Source: Bacteroidales bacterium M8
GTDB taxonomy: Bacteria > Bacteroidota > Bacteroidia > Bacteroidales > Muribaculaceae
Assembly (NCBI GenBank): GCA_001689495.1
Contig: LUJS01000023.1
Span: 62,001-126,000, forward strand
DNA length: 64,000 nucleotides
Reading direction: 5' to 3'
Shown here: one piece after another, positions 33,950 through 50,423 of the stretch
Layout of the letters: each line of letters opens with the position of its first letter
Position numbering within the stretch: position 1 is the first letter of the stretch
Program-made: the position numbers and the translations under genes
The notes under the pieces: generated by a model
The model's input: only the letters and a program-made list of their open reading frames with translations
Database searches by the model: none
What the model was told of the DNA's origin: nothing

Positions 33950-35422
33950 ATGCTCTCAGATATTTTCCGCACCCTTGGGCTGTGCTGTCTGGTCGGCGTG
34001 ACGGCTGCGACCGTCTGCGCGCAGACCCCTCAGGAACGCTATGAGGAGTTCCGCCGCCAGACCCGTCGGCAATACGAGGACTTCCGTCAGAAATGCAACC
34101 GCGAATATGCCGAATTCATGCTGACGGCATGGAAGCAGTTCGAGGGGAAGGCCCCCATGCCCGCTCCCCCCGAGGAGACCCCAGTGCCCCCGCTCCCCTA
34201 TGAGGAGGAGAAGGACCGGACCCCGCCCGTCGAGACCGTGCCCGAGATAGTGCCCCGCGAGGAGCCCGAGCCGGCACCGCTACCCGTGGCCCCCGTGCCC
34301 GAGGTGCCCGAGCCCGAGCCGCGCAAGCCGTTCAGCGTCGACTTCTTCGGCGTGTCGTGCCCCGTGCGCCTGCCCGACGAGGCCCGACTGAAGCTGTCGG
34401 GCACGTCGGCCGCCGAGATTTCGCGCGGATGGAAGGTGCTCTCGACCGACGCCATGAACAACGCCATACGCGACTGCCTCGAGGCTCGCGTCAGGTATAA
34501 CCTCTGCGACTGGGCATATCTGGGCATGCTGGCGCGTCTGGGCGAGACATATTGCAGCGACCCAAACGGCGCCGCCCTGCTCACCGCGTGGCTCTACTGT
34601 CAGTCGGGCTATCAGATGCGACTCGCCGAGGCCGGCGGCAGGCTCTACGTGCTCTTCGGCAGCAAGCACACCATATTCGAGAAGCCTTATTATGTCGTCG
34701 GGGGCACCACCTTCTACCCCTACGGCGAGATGCCCCGCAGCATCTCGATATGCGACGCCCCCTATCAGGGCGAGAAACCGATGTCGCTCTATATCCCCGA
34801 CGAGCAGAAGCTGGGCTCGACCATGTCGGACCCTCGCACCATAAAGGCCAACGGCTATCCGTCGATGAAGGTACAGTCGCACGTCAGCCGCGACCTGATA
34901 GACTTCTTCGACACGTATCCCACCTCGGCCATCGGCGGCAACATCATGACCCGCTGGGCCATGTATGCCGACACCCCGCTGTCCGAGGCCACGCGCTCGC
35001 GTCTATATCCGTCGCTGCGCGCCGCCATCGAGGGCAAGAGCCCCCGCGAGGGAGCCGCGATGCTGCTCAACTGGGTGCAGACGGGATTCGTCTACGAGTA
35101 TGACGAGAAGGTGTGGGGCGACGACAGGGCATTCTTTGCCGAGGAGACCCTCTATTATCCCTATTGCGACTGCGAGGACCGCTCGATACTCTACTCGCGT
35201 CTGGTGCGCGACCTGCTGGGGCTCGACGTGGTGCTGGTGTTCTATCCCGGCCACCTCGCCACGGCCGTCGATCTGGGCGACGACTCGGGCGGTTCGACCA
35301 TGGTGGTCGACGGACGCAAGTTCACCGTCTGCGACCCCACATATATAGGCGCGCCCGTGGGCCGGCAGATGCCCGGCATGGATTCTGGTGCCGCGAGGGC
35401 CATATTATTGAGTCGAAAATGA
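33950..35422 (+). CDS. Exported transglutaminase-like protein
   Basis: The 490-residue protein begins with a signal peptide (LGLCCLVGVTAATVCAQ). Residues 25-60 are a charged Tyr/Arg/Glu helix. Residues 65-125 are a Pro/Glu-rich linker, probably spanning the periplasm. The C-terminal half contains a transglutaminase-like (papain-fold) domain. The likely triad is Cys408 in YCDCEDRSILYSRL, His435 in FYPGHLATAV and Asp462 in VCDPTYIG. Spacing and order C-H-D match the family. Enzymes of this fold may be proteases, amidases or cross-linkers, so the reaction is not defined. It closes the exported-protein cluster and is followed by a strong terminator. Confidence 0.85.
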   Translation: MLSDIFRTLGLCCLVGVTAATVCAQTPQERYEEFRRQTRRQYEDFRQKCNREYAEFMLTAWKQFEGKAPMPAPPEETPVPPLPYEEEKDRTPPVETVPEIVPREEPEPAPLPVAPVPEVPEPEPRKPFSVDFFGVSCPVRLPDEARLKLSGTSAAEISRGWKVLSTDAMNNAIRDCLEARVRYNLCDWAYLGMLARLGETYCSDPNGAALLTAWLYCQSGYQMRLAEAGGRLYVLFGSKHTIFEKPYYVVGGTTFYPYGEMPRSISICDAPYQGEKPMSLYIPDEQKLGSTMSDPRTIKANGYPSMKVQSHVSRDLIDFFDTYPTSAIGGNIMTRWAMYADTPLSEATRSRLYPSLRAAIEGKSPREGAAMLLNWVQTGFVYEYDEKVWGDDRAFFAEETLYYPYCDCEDRSILYSRLVRDLLGLDVVLVFYPGHLATAVDLGDDSGGSTMVVDGRKFTVCDPTYIGAPVGRQMPGMDSGAARAILLSRK

Positions 35423-35428
35423 CGACAT

Positions 35429-35480
35429 CGGGAGCAGTTATTGGTCAAAATGACTGAAATAACTGCTCCCGGTGCATTTT
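35429..35480 (+). terminator. Strong terminator after the transglutaminase-like gene
   Basis: A perfect 14-base-pair stem (CGGGAGCAGTTATT with AATAACTGCTCCCG) and a small inner GTCA/TGAC helix are followed by GTGCATTTTTC. Confidence 0.92.
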
Positions 35481-35503
35481 TCTTCAAAAAAAATGTGAAA
35501 ATA

Positions 35504-35535
35504 TTTGCACGGTTGGGAAATAGTGCGTAATTTTG
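35504..35535 (+). promoter_or_regulatory. Promoter of the tRNA-tuf operon (TTTG, 20 bases, TAATTTTG)
   Basis: TTTG at 35504-35507 is followed after 20 bases by TAATTTTG at 35528-35535. Transcription would start near 35542, about 45 bases before the first tRNA. Confidence 0.8.
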
Positions 35536-35586
35536 CATCGCTTTTAAGGCGAAACGCTTTCAAAGCGAGCGCACATTAAGAGATAT

Positions 35587-35660
35587 GCCTCTTTAGCTCA
35601 GTTGGCCAGAGCACGTGATTTGTAATCTCGGGGTCGTTGGTTCGAATCCGACAAGAGGCT
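35587..35660 (+). tRNA. tRNA-Thr (anticodon TGT)
   Basis: The 74-base cloverleaf has acceptor arms GCCTCTT and AAGAGGC, anticodon loop TTTGTAA and the T loop GGTTCGAATCC. CCA is not encoded. Confidence 0.97.
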
Positions 35661-35690
35661 CAACTTGAAGAAAAGAGAAAATTTAAATTA

Positions 35691-35773
35691 GGGCGAATAC
35701 CAGAGTGGCCAAATGGGGCAGACTGTAAATCTGCTGGTTTATACCTTCGGTGGTTCGAATCCATCTTCGCCCA
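35691..35773 (+). tRNA. tRNA-Tyr (anticodon GTA)
   Basis: An 83-base class II tRNA with long variable arm. Acceptor arms GGGCGAA and TTCGCCC pair perfectly. The anticodon loop is CTGTAAA. Confidence 0.97.
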
Positions 35774-35802
35774 CACTCAAGCGGAATCCGCGCGAGGCGA
35801 TT

Positions 35803-35875
35803 GCGGAAGTAGCTCAGTTGATAGAGCATCAGCCTTCCAAGCTGAGGGTCGCGAGTTTGAGCCTCGTCTTCCGCT
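35803..35875 (+). tRNA. tRNA-Gly (anticodon TCC)
   Basis: The 73-base cloverleaf has acceptor arms GCGGAAG and CTTCCGC and anticodon loop CTTCCAA. The T loop reads AGTTTGAGCCT, with G and T replacing the usual TTCGA pattern. Confidence 0.95.
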
Positions 35876-35894
35876 CAAAGACACAGTAAGGACT

Positions 35895-35966
<72 letters not shown>

Positions 35967-36064
35967 CAAACCAATCGGAAAGGAGACGGCCCCGGTGGTG
36001 CATTTGCGCTATCGTGGCGTCTTGATGAAAGAAACAAACTAATCAATACATAAACAGCAAAGTT

Positions 36065-37249
36065 ATGGCTAAAGAGAAATTCGAAAGAACCAAGCCCCAC
36101 GTTAACATTGGCACAATCGGCCACGTTGACCACGGCAAAACCACTCTGACCGCCGCCATCACCACCGTGCTGGCAAAGGCAGGTCTCTCTGAGGTGAAGT
36201 CGTTCGACCAGATCGACAACGCACCCGAGGAGAAAGAGCGTGGTATCACTATCAATACCGCTCACGTAGAGTATGAGACCGCTAACCGTCACTACGCTCA
36301 CGTAGACTGCCCCGGACACGCCGACTACGTTAAGAACATGGTTACCGGTGCTGCTCAGATGGACGGCGCTATCATCGTAGTTGCCGCTACCGACGGTCCC
36401 ATGCCCCAGACCCGCGAGCACATCCTTCTCGCCCGTCAGGTGAACGTGCCCCGTCTGGTTGTCTTCCTGAACAAGTGCGACATGGTCGACGACGAGGAGA
36501 TGTTCGAGCTCGTTGAGATGGAGATGCGTGATCTTCTTTCGAGCTACGAATACGACGGCGACGAGACCCCCATCATCCGTGGTTCTGCCCTCGGCGCGCT
36601 CAACGGCGAGCCCCAGTGGGAGCAGAAGGTCATGGAGCTCATGGACGCTGTCGACAACTGGATCCCCCTGCCTCCCCGCGACATCGACAAGCCCTTCCTG
36701 ATGCCTGTTGAGGACGTGTTCTCGATCACCGGTCGTGGCACCGTTGCTACCGGCCGTATCGAAACCGGTATCGTCAAGGTAGGTGACGAGGTTCAGATCA
36801 TGGGTCTTGGCGCCGACATGAAGTCTACCGTAACTGGTGTCGAGATGTTCCGCAAGCTCCTCGATCAGGGTGAGGCCGGCGACAACGTAGGTCTGCTCCT
36901 CCGCGGTATCGACAAGAAGGACATCAAGCGTGGTATGGTTATCTGCCACCCCGGTGTTGTTAAACCCCACAGCAAGTTCAAGGCTTCGGTCTACATCCTC
37001 AAGAAAGAGGAGGGTGGCCGTCACACTCCCTTCCACAACCACTATCGTCCCCAGTTCTACATCCGTACACTGGATGTGACCGGTGAGATCACTCTCCCCG
37101 AGGGCGTAGAGATGGTAATGCCCGGTGACCACGTAGAGATCATCGTTGACCTCATCAACCCCGTAGCATGCGACGCAGGTCTGCGCTTCGCTATCCGCGA
37201 GGGTGGCCGCACCGTCGGCTCGGGTCAGATCACCGAGATCCTCGACTAA
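36065..37249 (+). CDS. tuf: Translation elongation factor EF-Tu
   Basis: EF-Tu carries aminoacyl-tRNA to the ribosome as a GTP complex. The P loop is GHVDHGKTTL, the G2 region is RGITINTAHVEYET, DCPGHADYVKNM is G3 and NKCDMVDDEE is G4. Domains 2 and 3 follow with GRGTVATGRIETG and the C-terminal EGGRTVGSGQITEIL. The 394-residue length is standard. Codon use leans to GGT and GTA far more than in most neighbours, as expected for a very highly expressed gene. It lies between a four-tRNA cluster and tRNA-Trp/secE, the usual Bacteroidota order. Confidence 0.99.
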   Translation: MAKEKFERTKPHVNIGTIGHVDHGKTTLTAAITTVLAKAGLSEVKSFDQIDNAPEEKERGITINTAHVEYETANRHYAHVDCPGHADYVKNMVTGAAQMDGAIIVVAATDGPMPQTREHILLARQVNVPRLVVFLNKCDMVDDEEMFELVEMEMRDLLSSYEYDGDETPIIRGSALGALNGEPQWEQKVMELMDAVDNWIPLPPRDIDKPFLMPVEDVFSITGRGTVATGRIETGIVKVGDEVQIMGLGADMKSTVTGVEMFRKLLDQGEAGDNVGLLLRGIDKKDIKRGMVICHPGVVKPHSKFKASVYILKKEEGGRHTPFHNHYRPQFYIRTLDVTGEITLPEGVEMVMPGDHVEIIVDLINPVACDAGLRFAIREGGRTVGSGQITEILD

Positions 37250-37320
37250 TCCGCTCTTAAAAAGCCATCCAATGGCAAGGCCCCTTGACGGAGCCTGCGC
37301 CGAATAACCTCCAAAGAGAT

Positions 37321-37364
37321 CTGCGGCCCCCGGCCGCAAGGCAAGGGCCGCAGTTCTCTTTTCT
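37321..37364 (+). terminator. Terminator after tuf
   Basis: CTGCGGCCC at 37321-37329 pairs with GGGCCGCAG at 37345-37353, followed by TTCTCTTTTCT. The tRNA-Trp gene begins five bases later, so read-through probably supplies the downstream genes. Confidence 0.85.
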
Positions 37365-37368
37365 ACCT

Positions 37369-37441
37369 ACGGGACTAGCTCAGTTGGTAGAGCACCGGTC
37401 TCCAAAACCGGGTGTCGGGAGTTCGAGTCTCTCGTCCCGTG
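37369..37441 (+). tRNA. tRNA-Trp (anticodon CCA)
   Basis: The 73-base cloverleaf has acceptor arms ACGGGAC and GTCCCGT and anticodon loop CTCCAAA. It lies immediately before secE, a common arrangement. Confidence 0.97.
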
Positions 37442-37457
37442 CTTATAACAGACGCAA

Positions 37458-37658
37458 ATGAGTAAACTTAAACTATTTACGGATATTGAGGAGTCTTATA
37501 CCGAGCTTCGATATAAGACTTCTTGGCCATCAAGAAACCAGCTGATCAAGAGCGCTGTAATCGTGCTGATCGCTTCCATCATCATAGCTGCGATTATCTT
37601 TGTGATGGATCAGGTGGTCGATACCCTGATGCACTTCATCTACTCTCTGGGCCGATAA
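37458..37658 (+). CDS. secE: Preprotein translocase subunit SecE
   Basis: SecE is the small essential subunit of the SecYEG channel. The 66-residue protein has the amphipathic helix with the conserved YKTSWPSRNQLI segment and one membrane segment (SAVIVLIASIIIAAIIFVMD), the minimal one-helix form found outside Proteobacteria. It sits 16 bases after tRNA-Trp and 70 bases before nusG. Confidence 0.97.
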   Translation: MSKLKLFTDIEESYTELRYKTSWPSRNQLIKSAVIVLIASIIIAAIIFVMDQVVDTLMHFIYSLGR

Positions 37659-37728
37659 GCGCAATCCGCAGATAGAGACATAAGTTTTTTCCAACAACTC
37701 ACAACAATCACATTTCACCCGAAGGAAA

Positions 37729-38295
37729 ATGGCTGAGGCAACTAAGGAACCCGAACTGAAAAAGGCTTGGTATGTGCTGCGCGCAATATCGGGCAAAGAG
37801 GCAAAAGTCAAGGAACTCCTTGACGGCGCCATCCGCAACACAGATTTAGGTAACTACGTGTTTCAGGTGCTTATCCCCACGGAGAAGGTGATGACCGTGA
37901 AGAACGGAAAGAAGGTCATCAAGGAACGCAACCTTTATGGCGGTTATGTCTTTGTGGAATGCATACTTACCGGCGAGGTTCACTACGAACTCCGCAACAC
38001 CACGAACGTCATTGACTTCCTCAAGGGGCGCGGCAAGGACGCCAAGCCCGAGCCGGTCAGCGAGAACGACGTGCGCCGCATGCTCGGTGCCGCCGACGAG
38101 CTGATAGACGCCACTCAGGACGGCAACGACTATATGGTGGGCGAGAGCGTCAAGGTGACGTTCGGCCCCTTCACCGGTTTTACCGGCATAATCGAGGAGG
38201 TCGACAAGACCAGAAAGAAGCTCAAGGTGATGGTCAAGATCTTCGGGCGCAAGACGCCGCTCGAACTCGAGAATTCGCAGGTAGAGCGTGAATAA
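37729..38295 (+). CDS. nusG: Transcription elongation/antitermination factor NusG
   Basis: NusG binds RNA polymerase and links it to Rho or the ribosome. The NGN domain begins KKAWYVLRAISGKEAKVKEL. The KOW domain holds VGESVKVTFGPFTGFTGIIEEVD. The 188-residue length is normal. A central region (KNGKKVIKERNLYGGYVFVE) matches the family. It lies between secE and rplK in the standard order. Confidence 0.98.
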   Translation: MAEATKEPELKKAWYVLRAISGKEAKVKELLDGAIRNTDLGNYVFQVLIPTEKVMTVKNGKKVIKERNLYGGYVFVECILTGEVHYELRNTTNVIDFLKGRGKDAKPEPVSENDVRRMLGAADELIDATQDGNDYMVGESVKVTFGPFTGFTGIIEEVDKTRKKLKVMVKIFGRKTPLELENSQVERE

Positions 38296-38457
38296 TCATC
38301 GCGCGGCCCAAGCAGTCCCGGGAGCCCTCAGGGGAGTCCGGGAATGATTGTGCCACGGGAGATGTCACAAAGCGGAGTCCGGAGCTGGTTACGCAGCGCC
38401 GCCGCCGGGAGGACATCGTTTTAACCGAATCATTAACAAAAAGAATTTAGATTTATC

Positions 38458-38901
38458 ATGGCTAAAGAAATTGCTGGACAGATCAAATTGCAAATCAAGG
38501 GAGGGGCAGCAAACCCCTCGCCTCCCGTTGGTCCCGCTCTCGGTTCGAAGGGTATCAACATCATGGAGTTTTGCAAGCAATTCAACGCCCGCACTCAGGA
38601 CAAGGCCGGCAAGGTGCTCCCGGTTGTAATCACCTATTACACCGACAAGAGCTTCGACTTCATCGTCAAGACTCCCCCCGTTGCCATCCAGCTCCTCGAG
38701 GCTACCAAGAAAAAGAGCGGTTCGGCCCAGCCTAACCGCAACAAGGTCGCCGAGGTGACTTGGGAGCAGGTCAAGGCAATTGCCGAGGACAAAATGCCCG
38801 ATTTGAACTGTTTCAACGTAGCGTCGGCTATGCGTATGGTGGCCGGCACAGCCAGGAGCATGGGTATCACCGTGAAAGGAAGTTTCCCCGAAAACATTTA
38901 A
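38458..38901 (+). CDS. rplK: 50S ribosomal protein L11
   Basis: L11 binds the GTPase-associated region of 23S rRNA. Recognisable motifs are IKLQIKGGAANPSPPVGPAL at the N terminus and the C-terminal ASAMRMVAGTARSMGITVKG. The 147-residue length is normal. The 162-base gap upstream, after nusG, is GC-rich with several short inverted repeats and may hold a leader for this operon. The rplA gene follows after 12 bases. Confidence 0.98.
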   Translation: MAKEIAGQIKLQIKGGAANPSPPVGPALGSKGINIMEFCKQFNARTQDKAGKVLPVVITYYTDKSFDFIVKTPPVAIQLLEATKKKSGSAQPNRNKVAEVTWEQVKAIAEDKMPDLNCFNVASAMRMVAGTARSMGITVKGSFPENI

Positions 38902-38913
38902 TCTTCAACAGAC

Positions 38914-39609
38914 ATGACTAAACTGACCAAAAATCAAAAGATTGCCCAAGAGAAGGTTGAAGCAGGGAAAGCCTACACACTTGCAGAGGCCGTAGACCTC
39001 GTCAAGGAGATAACCTTCACCAAGTTTGACGCATCGCTCGACGTCGACGTCCGTCTGGGCGTCGATCCCCGCAAGGCCAACCAGATGGTGCGCGGCGTCG
39101 TGACACTCCCCAACGGTACCGGCAAGCAGGTGCGCGTGCTCGTGCTCTGCTCGTCTGACGCCGAGGCAGCCGCCAAGGCAGCCGGAGCCGACTATGTCGG
39201 TCTCGACGAGTACATCGACAAGATCAAGGGCGGTTGGACTGACGTAGACGTCATCATCACCCAGCCCGCCATCATGGGTAAGATCGGTGCCCTCGGCCGT
39301 ATCCTCGGTCCCCGCGGCCTGATGCCTAACCCCAAGAGCGGCACCGTGACCGTCGACGTGGCCAAGGCTGTCGAAGAGGTGAAGAAGGGTAAGATTGACT
39401 TCAAGGTCGACAAGAACGGTATCGTTCACTCGTCGGTCGGCAAGGTGTCTTTCGACGCCAAGGCAGCCCGCGAGAACGTCAAGGAGTTCATCAACACCCT
39501 CATCAAGCTCAAGCCCGCAACCGCCAAGGGCACATACATCAAGAGCATTTATCTTTCGAGCACCATGAGTCCCGGCATCAAGGTGGATCCCAAATCCGTG
39601 GATGAGTAA
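38914..39609 (+). CDS. rplA: 50S ribosomal protein L1
   Basis: L1 forms the mobile stalk near the ribosomal E site and in many bacteria represses its own operon. Motifs include FDASLDVDVRLGVDPRKANQ, VRGVVTLPNGTGK and LGPRGLMPNPKSGTVT. The 231-residue length is normal. It lies 12 bases after rplK. Confidence 0.98.
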   Translation: MTKLTKNQKIAQEKVEAGKAYTLAEAVDLVKEITFTKFDASLDVDVRLGVDPRKANQMVRGVVTLPNGTGKQVRVLVLCSSDAEAAAKAAGADYVGLDEYIDKIKGGWTDVDVIITQPAIMGKIGALGRILGPRGLMPNPKSGTVTVDVAKAVEEVKKGKIDFKVDKNGIVHSSVGKVSFDAKAARENVKEFINTLIKLKPATAKGTYIKSIYLSSTMSPGIKVDPKSVDE

Positions 39610-39636
39610 TCACCTTCAAAAAGCTGACAGAACAAA

Positions 39637-40167
39637 ATGAAAAAGGAAGATAAAATCATCGCGATACAGAACATCGCCAAGGAGATCGGCAACTATGGCT
39701 GCTTCTATCTGGTAGAGACCGCCGGTCTCGATGCCGAGAAGACCACAGCACTGCGCCGCGCCTGCAACAAGGCCGACATCAAGCTGCTCGTTGTCAAGAA
39801 CACTCTCCTGCACAAGGCTCTTGAGTCGCTCGAAGGTGACTATACCGAGCTCTATTCTGCCCTCCACGGCGCTACCTCACTGATGCTCAGCAACACGGGC
39901 AACGCTCCCGCCAAGCTGATCAAGGAGGTGCTCAAGGGCCAGAAGGACGCCAAGCTCCCCGCCCTCAAGGCTGCATACGTAGAGGAGACCGTTTATGTCG
40001 GTGCCGACCAGCTCGACGCTCTCTGCGCAATCAAGAGCAAGAACGAGCTCATCGCCGACGTCGTGGCTCTGCTCCAGTCGCCCGCCAAGAATGTGGTATC
40101 CGCACTCACATCGGGTGGCACCAAGCTCCACGGCATCCTCGAAACTCTCTCGAAGAAGGAAGGCTGA
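39637..40167 (+). CDS. rplJ: 50S ribosomal protein L10
   Basis: L10 anchors L7/L12 dimers to the ribosome. The protein has 176 residues. The N-terminal domain contains LRRACNKADIKLLVVKNTLL, a family hallmark, and the C-terminal helix that binds L7/L12 is present (SALTSGGTKLHGILETLSKK). The gap to rplA is only 27 bases, so no separate L10 leader fits here. Confidence 0.97.
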   Translation: MKKEDKIIAIQNIAKEIGNYGCFYLVETAGLDAEKTTALRRACNKADIKLLVVKNTLLHKALESLEGDYTELYSALHGATSLMLSNTGNAPAKLIKEVLKGQKDAKLPALKAAYVEETVYVGADQLDALCAIKSKNELIADVVALLQSPAKNVVSALTSGGTKLHGILETLSKKEG

Positions 40168-40248
40168 TAATCCCGGCCCCCGTCATCGAAAAAGACATCA
40201 AATCAAACAAATTTCATTCAACAACCCACATCCAACACCAATACAATC

Positions 40249-40623
40249 ATGGCAGATCTCAATGCTTTTGCAGAACAACTCGTGAACCTCACCGTTAAGG
40301 AAGTAAACGAACTCGCTCAGATCCTCAAGGAAACCTACGGTATCGAGCCCGCAGCCGCAGCTGTTGCTGTAGCAGCCGGTCCCGCCGCCGGTGCTCCCGC
40401 CGAGGAGGAGAAGAGCTCGTTCGACGTAGTCCTCAAGTCGGCCGGCGCTTCGAAGCTCGCCGTTGTGAAGCTCGTCAAGGAGCTCACCGGTCTTGGCCTC
40501 AAGGAAGCCAAGGAGATGGTTGACGGCGCTCCCAGCGTCCTCAAGGAAGGCATCGCCAAGGCTGACGCCGAGGGCCTCAAGAAGCAGCTCGAAGAGGCTG
40601 GTGCTGAGGTAGAGCTGAAATAA
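40249..40623 (+). CDS. rplL: 50S ribosomal protein L7/L12
   Basis: L7/L12 recruits translation factors. The 124-residue protein has the N-terminal dimerisation helices, an Ala-rich hinge (PAAAAVAVAAGPAAGAPAEE) and the C-terminal domain with LVKELTGLGLKEAKEMVDGA. It is followed by a long gap with a hairpin before rpoB. Confidence 0.98.
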   Translation: MADLNAFAEQLVNLTVKEVNELAQILKETYGIEPAAAAVAVAAGPAAGAPAEEEKSSFDVVLKSAGASKLAVVKLVKELTGLGLKEAKEMVDGAPSVLKEGIAKADAEGLKKQLEEAGAEVELK

Positions 40624-40697
40624 TCCGGCTCACCCCCGACACTCGTCGAGAGCGGCAGAACACGTTCTGCAAGATCCACTCGAAATAACCACTTATG

Positions 40698-40732
40698 GGT
40701 TAAGACCCCCGAAAGGGAGTCTTAACCTATTT
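40698..40732 (+). terminator. Hairpin between rplL and rpoB, likely attenuator
   Basis: GGTTAAGAC at 40698-40706 pairs perfectly with GTCTTAACC at 40719-40727. After one mismatch an inner CCC-GAAA-GGG tetraloop closes it. TATTTGTG follows, a weak U tract, so partial termination that lowers rpoBC relative to ribosomal proteins is plausible. Confidence 0.7.
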
Positions 40733-40918
40733 GTGTTAAAAACGGGTGAGTTATATTAAAAAAATATAAAGATTTATATTTATTTGTAAATCTTCGAGGG
40801 TAACTGCGGCATTTTGGGGCATTTAGGGCGTTTTTCCCGCCTCCCGGCCGATGCAAAACCGGCCAACCCGGGCCAGCTGCGAAGAAAGAAGCGGACCTGC
40901 GAACAAAAAATTCCCAAT

Positions 40919-40950
40919 TCCCAACTCCCAATTCCCAATTAAGTCAGATT
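40919..40950. repeat. Heptamer array AATTCCC, third copy in window
   Basis: Three exact AATTCCC units, one AACTCCC and a partial unit. The unit is the same as in the arrays flanking the four-helix-bundle gene, but no such gene is present here. It lies 47 bases before rpoB. Confidence 0.95.
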
Positions 40951-40996
40951 CCCTCACCCCTTCCTCCCTTCCTCCCGCATTCACTAAACCAACCCA

Positions 40997-44812
<3,816 letters not shown>

Positions 44813-44873
44813 CAACTTCGGGCGGATATTCTCTCTCTCAATCACAACACTCTAAAAATCACACCATCATATA

Positions 44874-49199
<4,326 letters not shown>

Positions 49200-49228
49200 C
49201 ACTGAGGCCCCGCGGGCCTGCAAGATAC

Positions 49229-49267
49229 GCCCCCGCCGTCCCGTCAAAGGACAGCGGGGGCTTTCTT
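49229..49267 (+). terminator. Rho-independent terminator after rpoC
   Basis: GCCCCCGC at 49229-49236 pairs with GCGGGGGC at 49254-49261, with an inner GTCC/GGAC helix, followed by TTTCTTTG. Confidence 0.92.
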
Positions 49268-49550
49268 TGATATATGTATGTCCGACGGCAGACTTATTGT
49301 AGGACGCTTTTGGCGGCCCGGCCCGATATGCCCTTGCCACATAGTCCGTATCGGTCACCCTCGTCCTGATATTGTCAGGAATGGTTGCCCGGATATTGTA
49401 TCAGGCACGAAAAATGTTGTTAAACATATTGTTAAAAACATTTAATTGTTTGTGATTTAGCCGGATGTGAGTTAATTTTGTACGAATTTCGTCACATTCC
49501 TGACAAGATTTATCTAAATACCATCATTCATCAACCTAAACAACTACCTT
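49268..49550. other. Gap between rpoC terminator and secreted-protein gene
   Basis: The first 180 bases show nothing I can name. The rest is AT-rich and contains the promoter at 49449-49480 and the 5' leader of the next gene. Confidence 0.6.
49449..49480 (+). promoter_or_regulatory. Promoter (TTTG, 20 bases, TAATTTTG)
   Basis: TTTG at 49449-49452 and TAATTTTG at 49473-49480 form a consensus promoter. The transcript would start near 49487, about 64 bases before the ATG at 49551. Confidence 0.8.
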
Positions 49551-50324
49551 ATGAGAATTTCTACTCTCTTTGCAGCTGTACTCGCTACGGCAATGTCGGT
49601 TTCTGCCGGCGAAGTAACCGAAATCCAGACCGCCGTCATGGGCTGGAACGAGTCAACCCCCTCGCACGTCAACTTTGCAGAAAGCGACACCGAGGGCGAG
49701 TCTGACAACCACCTCGACTGGGCCAACGGCTTTGCACTCCAGCTCGGCCGCAACGACAAGGCATACGCGAGCGCCAAGGACATCACCGTAAACGGCGAGA
49801 ACATCAAGACCATCAAGCTCTCTAACGGTGCTGCCAACTACATCACCGCTCCCGAGGGCTACGTGATCACCAACCTCACCCTCTACAGCTACATCAACTT
49901 CGACCGCGTGGCTAAGGGCAAGGAAGGCCGTGTATGCTACTGGGCTCAGATCGGCGACAAGAACTTCACCAAAGAGGAGCCCAACGCCGATGGCACAGGT
50001 GTGACCGTAGTTCCCGCCGATGACGCCACCATCCTCAAGGACTACAGCGACATCGAGGGCTATCAGGAGAATCCCGACAAGGTGTCTGTAGCCATCAACA
50101 ACCAGAAGACCGTCATGTTCAAGAACACCGGCGAGCAGCTCTGCTTCGTCATGGAGGTGACCTTCGGCAAGGGTGAGCCCGAGTCCGGCATCAACGACAT
50201 CATCGCCATCATCGCCAATCCCGTTGTTGAGGACGGCGTTATGTACAACCTTCAGGGCATCCGTGTTGACGAGAGCTACCGTGGCATCGTCATCATGAAC
50301 GGCAAGAAGTATCAGAAGAACTGA
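49551..50324 (+). CDS. Secreted protein with Bacteroidales-type C-terminal tail
   Basis: The 257-residue protein has a signal peptide (ISTLFAAVLATAMSVSAG). The mature part is acidic and beta-rich, with segments such as YVITNLTLYSYINFDR and RVCYWAQIGDKNF, and resembles a lectin or carbohydrate-binding jelly roll only in general pattern; I recognise no family. The last 35 residues (VMYNLQGIRVDESYRGIVIM followed by NGKKY) form the tail MYNLQG...GIVIxNGKKYxK, which recurs at the C termini of many exported Bacteroidales proteins. It may be a sorting signal or a small beta domain. Its codon use is more like that of highly expressed genes (tuf) than of most neighbours, so the product is probably abundant. 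Confidence 0.85.
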   Translation: MRISTLFAAVLATAMSVSAGEVTEIQTAVMGWNESTPSHVNFAESDTEGESDNHLDWANGFALQLGRNDKAYASAKDITVNGENIKTIKLSNGAANYITAPEGYVITNLTLYSYINFDRVAKGKEGRVCYWAQIGDKNFTKEEPNADGTGVTVVPADDATILKDYSDIEGYQENPDKVSVAINNQKTVMFKNTGEQLCFVMEVTFGKGEPESGINDIIAIIANPVVEDGVMYNLQGIRVDESYRGIVIMNGKKYQKN

Positions 50325-50371
50325 TCACTGCCCCGTCTCGGGCCTGACGGCCTGAGCAAATGAACAAGAAA

Positions 50372-50409
50372 ACGGCCTCCGCGCGAGCGTGGAGGCCGTC
50401 TCTTTTTTT
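50372..50409. terminator. Bidirectional terminator
   Basis: ACGGCCTCC at 50372-50380 pairs with GGAGGCCGT at 50391-50399. The plus strand continues CTCTTTTTTT; the minus strand continues with TTTTCTTG. It can serve both the secreted-protein gene and the minus-strand small ORF. Confidence 0.9.
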
Positions 50410-50423
50410 ATCCTTAAAGCTCT

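Larger units (their letters stand above)
40624..40996. other. Gap between rplL and rpoB with attenuator and repeat
   Basis: This 373-base region has no gene. It contains the hairpin at 40698-40727, an AT-rich stretch (about 40740-40795) with an inverted GATTTA/TAAATC pair, a GC-rich stretch, and a heptamer array (40919-40950). Confidence 0.7.
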
